Positions 1 through 5,902 of a stretch of DNA of 7,076 bases are shown here, in pieces. Source of the DNA: Candidatus Hebobacteria bacterium (lineage in GTDB: Bacteria > Armatimonadota > Hebobacteria > Hebobacterales > Hebobacteraceae); assembly GCA_029821235.1 (NCBI GenBank), contig JALGTT010000175.1, positions 1 through 7,076 on the forward strand, given 5' to 3'. Below the pieces are notes generated by a model, which was not told where the DNA came from, searched no databases, and worked only from the letters and a program-made list of their open reading frames with translations. Position numbers and translations under genes: made by a program. Positions within the stretch are counted from its first letter, which is position 1; each line of letters opens with the position of its first letter.

Positions 1-666
1 ACCAACATCACCGCCCGCGATATGGAGTACGCGCGGGAACTGGGGTTCGCAGTAAAACTGCTGGCGATCGGAGTGGAGAACGACGGAGCGCTGGAGGCGC
101 GCGTCCACCCCACCTTGCTGCCTCTGGACCATCCGCTCGCCAAGGTGTCCGGTCCGTTCAACGCCATCTTCGTGCACGGCTCTTCGGTGGGGGAGGTGAT
201 GTTCTACGGGCAGGGCGCGGGCTCGCTTCCCACCGGCTCCGCCATGGTGGGGGACATCATCGACATCGCCCGCAACATCCACTCCGGCTCCACCGGCCGC
301 ATCGCCTGCACCTGTTTCGAGGACCGCCCGGTGCGGCCCATGGATGAGGTGGTCACCCGCTTCTACCTGCGCACCCGTGTCGCCGACCGGCCGGGGGTGC
401 TCGCCGCGGTGGCGAGGATCTTCGCCGACGAGCAGGTGAGCCTCGACCGGCCGGGGGTGCTCGCCGCGGTGGCGAGGATCTTCGCCGACGAGCAGGTGAG
501 CCTCGCCTCCGTCCTTCAGACAGACGCCTCCGGCGATTCCGCCGAGATCGTCTGGCTCACTCACAAGACCAGGGAGCGGCAGATGCAGGAGTCGCTGCGC
601 AAGATCGCCGGTCTGCCGGAAGTGCGCGAGATCGCCAACTGCATCCGGGCGGAGACCGAGGGGTAA
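1..666 (+). CDS. hom: Homoserine dehydrogenase, C-terminal part (5' end outside window)
   Basis: The frame is open from base 1, so the N-terminal NAD(P)-binding part lies outside the window. The enzyme reduces aspartate semialdehyde to homoserine in the cytoplasm, the branch step toward threonine and methionine. Visible are the end of the catalytic domain, with the family signature GQGAGSLPTGSAMVGDI, and then a C-terminal ACT domain starting near RFYLRTRVADRPGVL, normally the site of threonine feedback control. The ACT domain is abnormal: the 20-residue block DRPGVLAAVARIFADEQVSL occurs twice in a row, so the first strand, helix and second strand are doubled before the domain continues with ASVLQTDASG. 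The gene stops at TAA 664-666, and the thrC ribosome-binding site overlaps that stop, so the two genes form an operon. The family assignment is secure; whether the doubled ACT domain is real is not. Confidence 0.93.
   Translation, partial: TNITARDMEYARELGFAVKLLAIGVENDGALEARVHPTLLPLDHPLAKVSGPFNAIFVHGSSVGEVMFYGQGAGSLPTGSAMVGDIIDIARNIHSGSTGRIACTCFEDRPVRPMDEVVTRFYLRTRVADRPGVLAAVARIFADEQVSLDRPGVLAAVARIFADEQVSLASVLQTDASGDSAEIVWLTHKTRERQMQESLRKIAGLPEVREIANCIRAETEG
385..504 (+). repeat. Exact 60-bp tandem duplication inside the hom ACT domain
   Basis: Bases 384-445 are identical to bases 444-505, a 62-bp identity at an offset of 60. The two units can be written 385-444 and 445-504. The unit is exactly 20 codons, so the reading frame is kept. 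There is not one silent difference between the copies, which points to a very recent slippage event or an assembly artefact, not an old domain duplication. Confidence 0.97.
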
Positions 667-675
667 GGAGATGAG

Positions 676-1785
676 ATGAAACCAGGCGGTTGCTGGCCCG
701 GCATCATTGAAACTTACCGCGATTTCCTTCCGGTCACGGACGCCACGCCCATCGTCACCCTGCGCGAGGGAAACACCCCGCTTCTCCCCGCTCCCGCCGT
801 CCAGGAGCGCATCGGTCTCCCTCTGCCGCTCTACCTGAAGTACGAGGGCGCCAATCCCACCGGGTCGTTCAAGGACCGGGGGATGACGATGGCGGTCTCC
901 AAGGCGGTGGAGGAGGGCCAACGGGCGGTGATGTGCGCCTCCACCGGCAACACCGCCGCCTCCGCCGCGGCCTACGCGGCGAGGGCGGGAATCGAGAGCA
1001 TCGTGGTGCTGCCCGTGCGCTACATCGCCATGGGAAAACTCGCCCAGTCGGTGATGCACGGGGCGCGGGTGGTGGCGATCGAGGGGAACTTCGACGACGC
1101 CCTCCGCATCGTGCTGGAGATCACCAGCAACTACCCGGTGCAGCTGGTCAACTCCCTCAACCCGTATCGCATCGAGGGGCAGAAGTCCGGCGCCTTCGAG
1201 ATCTGCGATGTGCTGGGCGATGCCCCCGCCTACCAGGCGATGCCGGTGGGAAATGCCGGCAACATCACCGCCTACTGGAAGGGGTACAAGGAGTATCACG
1301 AGGCGGGGGTGAGCCGCCGCCGGCCCAAGATGCTGGGCTTCCAGGCGGAGGGGGCCGCCCCCATCGTGCGCGGCTACCCCATCGAGGACCCGCAGACCAT
1401 CGCCACCGCCATCAAGATCGGCAACCCGGCGAGTTGGAAGTCGGCGGAAGCGGCACGCGACGAATCCGGGGGGCTGATCGAGACGGTTACCGATGAGGAG
1501 ATCCTCGACGCCTACCAGATGCTCGCCTCCATGGAGGGGGTGTTCGTGGAGCCGGCCAGCGCGGCCTCCATCGCCGGACTCGCGAAACTGGTGCGAGAGG
1601 GCTATTTCCAGCGGGAGGTCGAGGCCGGCCTGCCGGAGGACGCCCCTGTGGTCGCCATCCTCACCGGCCACGGGCTGAAGGACCCCGACCGCGCCATCGC
1701 CTCCGCGGCCGAGCCCATCGAGGCGGAGGCCGATGCGAGGAAGGTGGCAGACCTCCTGGGCCTGGAGCAGCCCGCCCTCGTGTGA
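676..1785 (+). CDS. thrC: Threonine synthase
   Basis: This PLP enzyme converts O-phosphohomoserine to threonine and phosphate, the last step after homoserine dehydrogenase and kinase. The protein has 369 residues, normal for the short bacterial type (about 350). Visible motifs are EGNTPLL near residue 31, the PLP-lysine motif GANPTGSFKDRGM with Lys66, STGNTAAS near residue 89, the phosphate-binding GNAGN at 192-196, and late family blocks FVEPASAASIAGL and ILTGHGLKDPDRA. The ATG at 676 is preceded by AAGGAG at 665-670 with five bases between, and that site overlaps the hom stop, so translation is probably coupled. One local oddity is LPVRYIAMGK near residue 112, where most homologues read roughly LPxGKIAxGK. 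The last bases converge on the Fe-S protein gene with only 37 bp between, and I see no hairpin terminator there. Confidence 0.95.
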   Translation: MKPGGCWPGIIETYRDFLPVTDATPIVTLREGNTPLLPAPAVQERIGLPLPLYLKYEGANPTGSFKDRGMTMAVSKAVEEGQRAVMCASTGNTAASAAAYAARAGIESIVVLPVRYIAMGKLAQSVMHGARVVAIEGNFDDALRIVLEITSNYPVQLVNSLNPYRIEGQKSGAFEICDVLGDAPAYQAMPVGNAGNITAYWKGYKEYHEAGVSRRRPKMLGFQAEGAAPIVRGYPIEDPQTIATAIKIGNPASWKSAEAARDESGGLIETVTDEEILDAYQMLASMEGVFVEPASAASIAGLAKLVREGYFQREVEAGLPEDAPVVAILTGHGLKDPDRAIASAAEPIEAEADARKVADLLGLEQPALV

Positions 1786-1822
1786 ACGCCCCGAAGCGAA
1801 GAGCCAACGCCGTCCGACACCC

Positions 1823-2377
1823 TCAGGAGGCGAACCCGGCGGGGACCTCGTGGCCGGCGTCGGCGAGGATCTGGCACAGGAGCCGGCGGTGTTCCTCCCA
1901 CTCCGGGGTGAAGAGGGGGCCGCACTGCATGATGTTGCGCTGATAGGCGGCGACCCCGGCCGCGAAGGCGAGGCAGGTGGGAAGGCCGCATTGGCGGCAG
2001 TTGGTGCGGGGGAGCAGTTTGTAGATGTCGATGGGGGTGAGGCGGTTGCGCTGCTCGCGGCAGGGGGTGATCTCGCCGCGCCGCTCCCAGGTCTGGTTGA
2101 TGAGATCCAGCAGGTAGTCGCACAAGGCGCGCGCGTCCTCGGTGTCGTCGGCCTTGGCGCAGGTGATGAGCCGGCCGCGCAGGCAGACGATGCGCTCCCC
2201 CCGATTGAAGGTGAGGGCGGGGACCGCGGGGTTGTAGATCGCCCCCTTCAGGACCGTGTTGAGGTAGGGCAGCGCCTCTGTGAGGTCGCCGGAGACCTGC
2301 GCGTGGAAGCGGATCTTCTCCGGGTCGGCCAGACAGGGCAGCACATGGGTGATCTCGATCTGCTCAATCAGGGGCAT
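1823..2377 (-). CDS. Fe-S protein with CFeSP/RnfB-type four-cysteine cluster motif
   Basis: Last gene of the minus-strand operon. The C-terminal half carries NCRQCGLPTCLAFAAG, giving Cys127-x2-Cys130-x4-Cys135-x16-Cys152. This is the spacing of the small [4Fe-4S] domain (Pfam FeS, PF04060) found in the corrinoid iron-sulfur protein and in RnfB. The first ~115 residues have no motif I can name; they hold scattered cysteines, as in RIVCLRGRLITC. No signal peptide or membrane segment is visible, so it is probably a cytoplasmic electron carrier or cofactor-binding protein. I chose ATG 2377 (184 aa) because AGAGGTG lies six bases upstream of it; a GTG at 2386 in the same frame would add three residues. 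It lies 41 bp after the FmdE-family gene, with which it probably works. The substrate or partner is unknown. Confidence 0.82.
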   Translation of the reverse strand: MPLIEQIEITHVLPCLADPEKIRFHAQVSGDLTEALPYLNTVLKGAIYNPAVPALTFNRGERIVCLRGRLITCAKADDTEDARALCDYLLDLINQTWERRGEITPCREQRNRLTPIDIYKLLPRTNCRQCGLPTCLAFAAGVAAYQRNIMQCGPLFTPEWEEHRRLLCQILADAGHEVPAGFAS

Positions 2378-2418
2378 GACTCGCACCTCTGCGGCAGGCC
2401 GATGCCGGCGACGGGGGG

Positions 2419-3021
2419 CTACTCATGGTGAGGCCAACACTCCTGGCAAACGGGTTTTCCGTCGTGGATGCGCACGCCCTTCTCGAAGACCAGCGCGCCG
2501 CACTGCGAGCAGGTCTCTGTGCGAAAGACGGACTTCGGCTCGGCCATTTCGTAATCGAACGGCTCTCCGATGGTGAACATCTCCTCGATGGGGAGGTTCC
2601 AGACCCGCTGAACGAGTGGATCGATGATCTCTGCCGGCACCTCGGTGGCGGGCACGCCTGACCGGCGCTGTTTGACGAACTCCGACTGGAGCGCCTTGGC
2701 CTGGAACTGCGGCTTGATGGAGACTCGCACCGCCTTGCCCTGTGTGCGGTCAATCAGGGTGAAACCTATCTTGTCGTGGTATCGCTTCTCGATGTTGAAC
2801 TTGCCGTAGGTGCACCCCGTGGCCACCTGAAGCCCGTCCAGGAAGCAAGACATGGCATGCCGCTTGCCGGTATCCGAGATCAGATAGAGTTCGCGGTTTC
2901 CCGCCCGCTTGGCGCCGAGTTTCTCCATCGCCGCCAGGCCGGAGCGGATTCCCAGGGGCATCGCCGGGCACTTGTGCCCATGGAAAGCGATTCCGATCTT
3001 CAGCAGTTCGTCGGGGTTCAT
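2419..3021 (-). CDS. FmdE-family protein with C-terminal zinc ribbon
   Basis: A 200-residue protein of the family named after formylmethanofuran dehydrogenase subunit E (Pfam FmdE, PF02663). The N-terminal motif FHGHKCPAMPLGIR places His14, His16 and Cys18 as likely metal ligands. Cys59 and Cys70 in SCFLDGLQVATGCTYGK are also typical. The C-terminus adds a zinc ribbon, CSQC (171-174) and CQEC (192-195). No other methanogenesis genes are present, so the name should not be read as methanofuran chemistry; bacterial members are mostly uncharacterised metal- or cofactor-binding proteins. Start ATG 3021 has AGGAGG eight bases upstream, and the stop is TAG 2421-2419. It sits between a TSUP transporter and an Fe-S protein in the ArsR-headed operon, which suggests a redox or metal-dependent step on the transported compound; that role is inference. 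Confidence 0.9.
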   Translation of the reverse strand: MNPDELLKIGIAFHGHKCPAMPLGIRSGLAAMEKLGAKRAGNRELYLISDTGKRHAMSCFLDGLQVATGCTYGKFNIEKRYHDKIGFTLIDRTQGKAVRVSIKPQFQAKALQSEFVKQRRSGVPATEVPAEIIDPLVQRVWNLPIEEMFTIGEPFDYEMAEPKSVFRTETCSQCGALVFEKGVRIHDGKPVCQECWPHHE

Positions 3022-3084
3022 AGCATCATCCTCCTAAGAGTGAGTTTTCGGGCTCGGAGAGCGGCCTTCGCAGCATCTCCAAGG

Positions 3085-3837
3085 CTATCCGACGAATACG
3101 TCCCAGTAGAGTTTCACCGCAATCCCAAACAGCAAGATGACGAAGAGGCGCTTGACCCGGGTGCCGCGCATTCGCTCGGCCATCGCGCGCGAGCCCGCGA
3201 ACGCGCCCAGCATGGCGGCGGCGGTGAAGACCGCGAGCCAGAGCGGCGCAATCTGCAGGTGTTGCGTGCTCACGTGGCCGAGGAATCCGGTGAGCGCGCA
3301 GAAGGTGGCGGAGAAAGAGGAGGTGGCGGCCGCGTTCTTGGGTTCGAAGCCGAGCAGCAGGAGAATGGGCACCAGGACGCTGCCGCCGCTGCGCCCAATC
3401 ATGCCGCCCAGGAACCCAACCCCGGCCCCCACGATCAGCCCGATGACGATTAGCTCGGCGCGGCGGTATCCGGCGGCACCGCGCGGCTTCCATCCGGAGA
3501 GCGTCTGGATGATGGCGGCGAGGGTCATGCTGGCGAACAGGAACAGGATGACCCGGTCGGGCACCCGGTGGCTGTAAATTGCCCCCAGGGGTGCGAACCC
3601 GATGAGCCCCACGACGATGGGGATGCCGGTGCGAATTCTCACCAGGCCGTGCCGCCAGTAGTTCACCGCGGCGGTGGATTGGGTGGCGAAGGAGAGCCAG
3701 AGGGCGAGGGGTACGGCCTGATTGCGCACGTCCATGCCCATCCAGAAGAAGGCCGGGGTGTAAGCCTGGCCTCCCCCCATGCCGGCCATGGAGAAGAAGA
3801 AGGAGACGCCCAGTACCAGTGCCAGGATTGCGAACAC
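3085..3837 (-). CDS. TSUP (TauE/SafE) family anion transporter
   Basis: A 250-residue inner-membrane protein with about eight hydrophobic segments. It shows the two-fold internal repeat of the TauE/SafE family (PF01925): GMGGGQAYTPAFFWMG near residue 19 and GMIGRSGGSVLVPILLLLGFEPKNAAATSS beginning near residue 144 (quoted here as its two halves GMIGRSGGSVLVPI and LLLLGFEPKNAAATSS). Family members export or import sulfite, sulfoacetate, thiosulfate or other small, often sulfur-containing, anions. The only in-frame start after the preceding TGA is GTG 3837, with a weak GAGGG a few bases upstream; translation probably re-initiates from the permease remnant, whose stop is 12 bases upstream. It is followed 63 bp later by the FmdE-family gene. 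Placement under ArsR control makes a thio- or oxyanion linked to arsenic stress plausible, but the sequence does not show the substrate. Confidence 0.9.
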   Translation of the reverse strand: MFAILALVLGVSFFFSMAGMGGGQAYTPAFFWMGMDVRNQAVPLALWLSFATQSTAAVNYWRHGLVRIRTGIPIVVGLIGFAPLGAIYSHRVPDRVILFLFASMTLAAIIQTLSGWKPRGAAGYRRAELIVIGLIVGAGVGFLGGMIGRSGGSVLVPILLLLGFEPKNAAATSSFSATFCALTGFLGHVSTQHLQIAPLWLAVFTAAAMLGAFAGSRAMAERMRGTRVKRLFVILLFGIAVKLYWDVFVG

Positions 3838-3849
3838 GCGCCCTCGCTT

Positions 3850-4216
3850 TCATGATGGAGGTGACCGCCGGACCGCGTCGGCGGCGCCGTACTCTATTAT
3901 TACACCGATGTCGGCGTGCACCTGTTTGCTCGTCGGAGGCTGTCCTCTCAGCCATCCCGCGGCCTCCGCCTTGGCGCGTTCCTCGCGGAGGAAGAAGAGA
4001 TGCATCCCCAGGCCGATGAGGAAGGCGAAGAGGATGGCTCCCACCGCGCGGGCGAGGCCGAGTTCGAACCCGAGCACGCGGGCGGTGAGGATGCGTCGCC
4101 GGGCCGATCCCCGCGCCGCGGGAGTAGATGCCCGCGAGCAAAGGCAGCACCGTGCAGGAGCAGGCGGCGAGAAAGACGCCCAGAAGTATCAGGAATTGCT
4201 TCAGCCTCGTGTTCAT
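3850..4216 (-). pseudogene. Remnant of a CSC-motif permease (ArsP/YraQ-like), frameshifted and internally deleted
   Basis: Two pieces of one permease (PF03773 type) lie in different frames. Piece one starts at ATG 4216, MNTRLKQFLILLGVFLA, then runs straight into ACSCTVLPLLAGIYSRGAG and GIGPAT, ending near 4094. Piece two, in another frame from about 4092, reads ILTARVLGFELGLARAVG and continues to GLGMHLFFLREERAKAEAA, stopping at TGA 3850. From memory of the family, the N-terminal helices should separate FLA from the CSCTVLP block, a segment like FLYSGPAINVLA should separate GPAT from ILTAR, and a second half of similar size should follow. All three are missing. The parts are well kept, so the loss is recent or is an assembly fault. 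A full-length relative would be a membrane efflux permease for arsenicals or other metals. No ribosome-binding site is visible before ATG 4216; the preceding ORF ends six bases upstream. Confidence 0.75.
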
Positions 4217-4222
4217 CGCGTG

Positions 4223-4438
4223 CTAGCGGCCCAGCGCGGCCGCCAGGTCCTCCAGATGTGCCAGTTGGTCGGCGAGAATCTCCCGCATGTGGTCGATCAC
4301 CTCGAACACCCGCTCATCGCGCACCCGATAGTAGATGGTGTGCCCATCGCAGCCGGTGGTTTCCGAGCAGCACCCCTTCTGCGCCTGGGAGGCGATTGCG
4401 CCGTAGCGCTGCTTCACCCATTCCTTCGGTTGCGCCAT
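4223..4438 (-). pseudogene. 71-aa chimera: ArsM-like start joined in frame to ArsR-like end
   Basis: The ORF begins MAQPKEWVKQRYGAIASQAQ followed by KGCC, which resembles the start of arsenite S-adenosylmethionine methyltransferases (ArsM: a V-x-x-x-Y-G helix then a CC pair). From about residue 29 it reads CDGHTIYYRVRDERVFEV followed by IDHMREILADQLAHLEDLAA, the winged-helix wing and C-terminal helix of an ArsR/SmtB repressor. No methyltransferase core and no DNA-recognition helix remain between them. The simplest reading is one deletion running from inside arsM into a second arsR gene, leaving an in-frame fusion. GGAGGG lies ten bases before ATG 4438, so it may still be translated. It follows the 103-aa gene by 19 bp and precedes the permease remnant by 6 bp. 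Both halves are recognised by pattern memory, not by search; a real small protein is a less likely alternative. Confidence 0.6.
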
Positions 4439-4457
4439 GATATCTTATCCCTCCGTC

Positions 4458-4769
4458 CTAGCTCTCACCGGTCTTCGCGGGGTCGTAGCCTGAGCGTTCG
4501 CGAGTCAGCTCCCGCGCCCACTTGCGCACCTGTTCGAGCACCGGCCGAAGCCGCTCCCCGTCTCCCACCTCACCGGAAAGCATGTACCCCAACATGAGCA
4601 CGTTCGCCTGCACCCCGGATGGACACCACTCCTCCTTGGGATCGAACCGGTGCATCCCAGGTGGAGGGAGGTCAGACTTCCGATGGCGACACCACTGCTT
4701 CGTCTCCAAGCCCAGCTCGGCGCAGACGTCGTAGCAGGGACACTGGATGATCTCTTCGCGCTCACTCAT
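4458..4769 (-). CDS. Cysteine-rich 103-aa protein, function unknown
   Basis: I do not recognise this protein. Its head is cysteine-rich: QCPCYDVCAELG then QWC, giving Cys10, Cys12, Cys16 and Cys27, plus Cys49 in KEEWCPSG, which could bind a metal or metalloid. The middle (VQANVLMLGYMLSGEVG) is mildly hydrophobic, and the C-terminal third is charged and probably helical. There is no signal peptide or clear membrane span. ATG 4769 has GGAAGGGG seven bases upstream and overlaps the TGA of an upstream open frame by four bases (ATGA), a usual sign of translational coupling. The codon pattern looks coding. Because neighbours on both sides carry deletions, this ORF may also be a shortened version of a longer protein. 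Confidence 0.65.
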   Translation of the reverse strand: MSEREEIIQCPCYDVCAELGLETKQWCRHRKSDLPPPGMHRFDPKEEWCPSGVQANVLMLGYMLSGEVGDGERLRPVLEQVRKWARELTRERSGYDPAKTGES

Positions 4770-4945
4770 GAGTTTGCCCCTTCCATGATCTCCGTCGGCC
4801 CCGCAAAGCAGCGGCTGCGAAGGGCGAAGGCGACGTTGACCGAGCTCGCGCCGCTGGCCAACCCGGGAAGATCCACCGGGTTAACTAACGATCCAGGAAC
4901 GAGATCTGAGCCGTTCGGGACGCGGTCACAGGATGGCCCCCGTCG
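4766..4945 (-). pseudogene. Tail fragment of a coupled gene upstream of the 103-aa gene
   Basis: This frame is open after a TGA at 4948-4946 and ends in TCATGA, overlapping the start of the 103-aa gene. It has no ATG near its beginning; a GTG at 4876 has no ribosome-binding site. The last part reads LPGLASGASSVNVAFALRSR and CFAGPTEIMEGANS. The ATGA coupling at its end and the amino-acid make-up suggest a real C-terminus whose beginning is missing. I cannot name the family. The 29-aa ORF starting at 5015 could be the head of the same gene. Confidence 0.35.
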
Positions 4946-5015
4946 TCAGATCAGTCTTCAGTTCACATGGGGCCATGTGCAGATGTACATCCAACACCTC
5001 GACGAAATCGCTCAT
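4926..5015 (-). CDS. 29-aa ORF overlapping the arsR stop; probable head of a truncated gene
   Basis: The ATG at 5015 overlaps the arsR TGA by four bases (ATGA), the classic coupled arrangement. AAGGAGGG lies inside arsR about 15 bases upstream, rather far but usable with coupling. The product is MSDFVEVLDVHLHMAPCELK followed by TDLTTGAIL, then TGA. A 29-residue product is unlikely to be the original protein; I read it as the start of a longer gene whose middle has been lost. No family is recognised. Confidence 0.4.
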   Translation of the reverse strand: MSDFVEVLDVHLHMAPCELKTDLTTGAIL

Positions 5016-5371
5016 GGACACTGCACCATCCCTCCTTCTTCCCGCGGCCTCAGGCTCTTCTCCAGACGGCGCCGGTCTCGGCGCGCGGTTGTCTCCCGTT
5101 CGGCCCGAACGCAGACCGCCGCGACGACACCGCGTTCCTCGTCTGAGAGCTTGGGGTTGAGGGCATAGTGCATCCACCTGCCCTGCCGCCAGTCCGTTAC
5201 GAGACCGGCCGCCTTCAGGACGCCAAGGTGTCGGGATACGCTGTACTGTGGGACGTGCAATGCGTCTACGATCTCGCAGACACACAACTCCTTTCGCCCG
5301 TTGAGCAACTGCACGATGCGCAGCCTCGTCGGATCGGCGAGGGCCTTCAACATCCGTGGCAGGTCGGCCAT
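5012..5371 (-). CDS. arsR: ArsR/SmtB-family metalloregulatory repressor
   Basis: A 119-residue winged-helix repressor heading the minus-strand operon. ALADPTRLRIVQLLNGRKEL is the family opening, and the metal-sensing box ELCVCEIV follows with Cys30 and Cys32. The recognition helix is QYSVSRHLGVLKAAGLV (42-58), and the wing is TDWRQGRWMHYAL. In E. coli plasmid R773 ArsR the box is ELCVCDLC with a third cysteine; here that position is Val, so the sensor has the Cys-x-Cys pair plus possibly Cys87 or Cys118. The paired cysteines favour As(III)/Sb(III), but other thiophilic metals are possible. ATG 5371 has AGGAG ten bases upstream; the ATG at 5378 is in another frame and too close to that site. 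The tail after residue 95 is very arginine-rich. The stop overlaps the next start. It probably represses its own operon through the palindrome at 5377-5396. Confidence 0.92.
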   Translation of the reverse strand: MADLPRMLKALADPTRLRIVQLLNGRKELCVCEIVDALHVPQYSVSRHLGVLKAAGLVTDWRQGRWMHYALNPKLSDEERGVVAAVCVRAERETTARRDRRRLEKSLRPREEGGMVQCP

Positions 5372-5376
5372 GACTC

Positions 5377-5396
5377 ATATGCTCCTATGTGCATAT
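5377..5396 (-). promoter_or_regulatory. Probable ArsR operator (inverted repeat overlapping the start of transcription)
   Basis: ATATGC at 5377-5382 and GCATAT at 5391-5396 form a 6-8-6 inverted repeat. It overlaps the -10 box by two bases and covers the expected transcription start and the arsR ribosome-binding site. AT-rich imperfect palindromes in this place are typical ArsR/SmtB operators. Binding here would block RNA polymerase, giving autorepression. Confidence 0.7.
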
Positions 5397-5675
5397 AATA
5401 CCGCGGAGCCGACCGGCCGTCAAGGGACGGCGACTTCGTTGAACACTTGCTGTGTTCGCTCCCCGGAACCTGCCGGCATCGGAAGGGGCCAACCCCGTCT
5501 CGGCCACCGCCTCGGTATCTCTCTTGGCACCCTGACCGCGGCGTGCTACCTTTCGTAGCGACAGTACAGTCGCTTGCTGCTCGCGCTGAGTTTGGAAGTT
5601 GACCGTCAAGGGACGCGGCGACCGGAGAAGACTTCTGCCGGGAGGACCGGGACGGGCGACGACCGTCTTCTTCAT
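5385..5675 (-). other. Strong ribosome-binding site and start codon with a poor ORF; possible gene remnant
   Basis: ATG 5675 on the minus strand is preceded by a purine run with AAGGAG five bases away, and the first codons read MKKTVVA, like the beginning of a signal peptide. After that the reading (RPGPPGRSLLRSPRPL) is low-complexity and not protein-like. The frame runs 96 codons and into the arsR promoter. A degraded or frameshifted secreted-protein gene would fit. A chance purine-rich stretch is the alternative. Confidence 0.25.
5395..5423 (-). promoter_or_regulatory. Sigma-70-type promoter of the arsR operon
   Basis: On the minus strand TTGACG (5423-5418) is followed by exactly 17 bases and then TATTAT (5400-5395). 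This is close to the consensus, with ideal spacing. It lies directly before arsR and is the only strong promoter seen for the whole minus-strand gene set. Confidence 0.85.
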
Positions 5676-5902
5676 CTCCACTCCTTCCTCTCCTCCCCGC
5701 GGCAATGGCAGCCAAGACGATGACGCGCGGCTGTGATGTGGCGAGGCACACGACGGAATCGGGACGGCGCGCGGGCTGGTCGACGGCTCGGGGTCTGTGA
5801 AAGACACGTATCAATTGGACGCCTGGGGCCACCAGATCGCGTCTACGGGTAGAACGGCCACAAGTTGGGAGCTCGCGGGCGGGGCCGGCCCTGGCGGGCC
5901 GG

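Noticed and set aside
1786..1822. Terminator between the converging thrC and Fe-S genes
   Set aside because: No stem of useful length and no T-run is visible in the 37 bases.
1733..2431. A 232-codon plus-strand frame
   Set aside because: It runs antisense to the Fe-S protein gene, whose cysteine motif and start are convincing; the plus-strand translation has no motif.
2419..3021. True formylmethanofuran dehydrogenase subunit in a methanogen-type pathway
   Set aside because: No other fwd/fmd or C1-carrier genes are present, and the neighbourhood is bacterial and metal-related; the family name alone does not support that function.
3026..4216. A 396-codon open frame on the minus strand
   Set aside because: Only its first ~41 codons are permease-like. 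The rest is an arginine/proline-rich shadow of the permease remnant and the TSUP gene in another frame.
3779..4597. A 272-codon plus-strand frame
   Set aside because: Arg/Pro/Ala-rich antisense shadow across several minus-strand genes; typical of high-GC DNA.
4650..5168. A plus-strand frame covering the arsR end and the fragments after it
   Set aside because: Antisense to arsR with no family motif; the minus-strand promoter, operator and coupling signals explain the region better.
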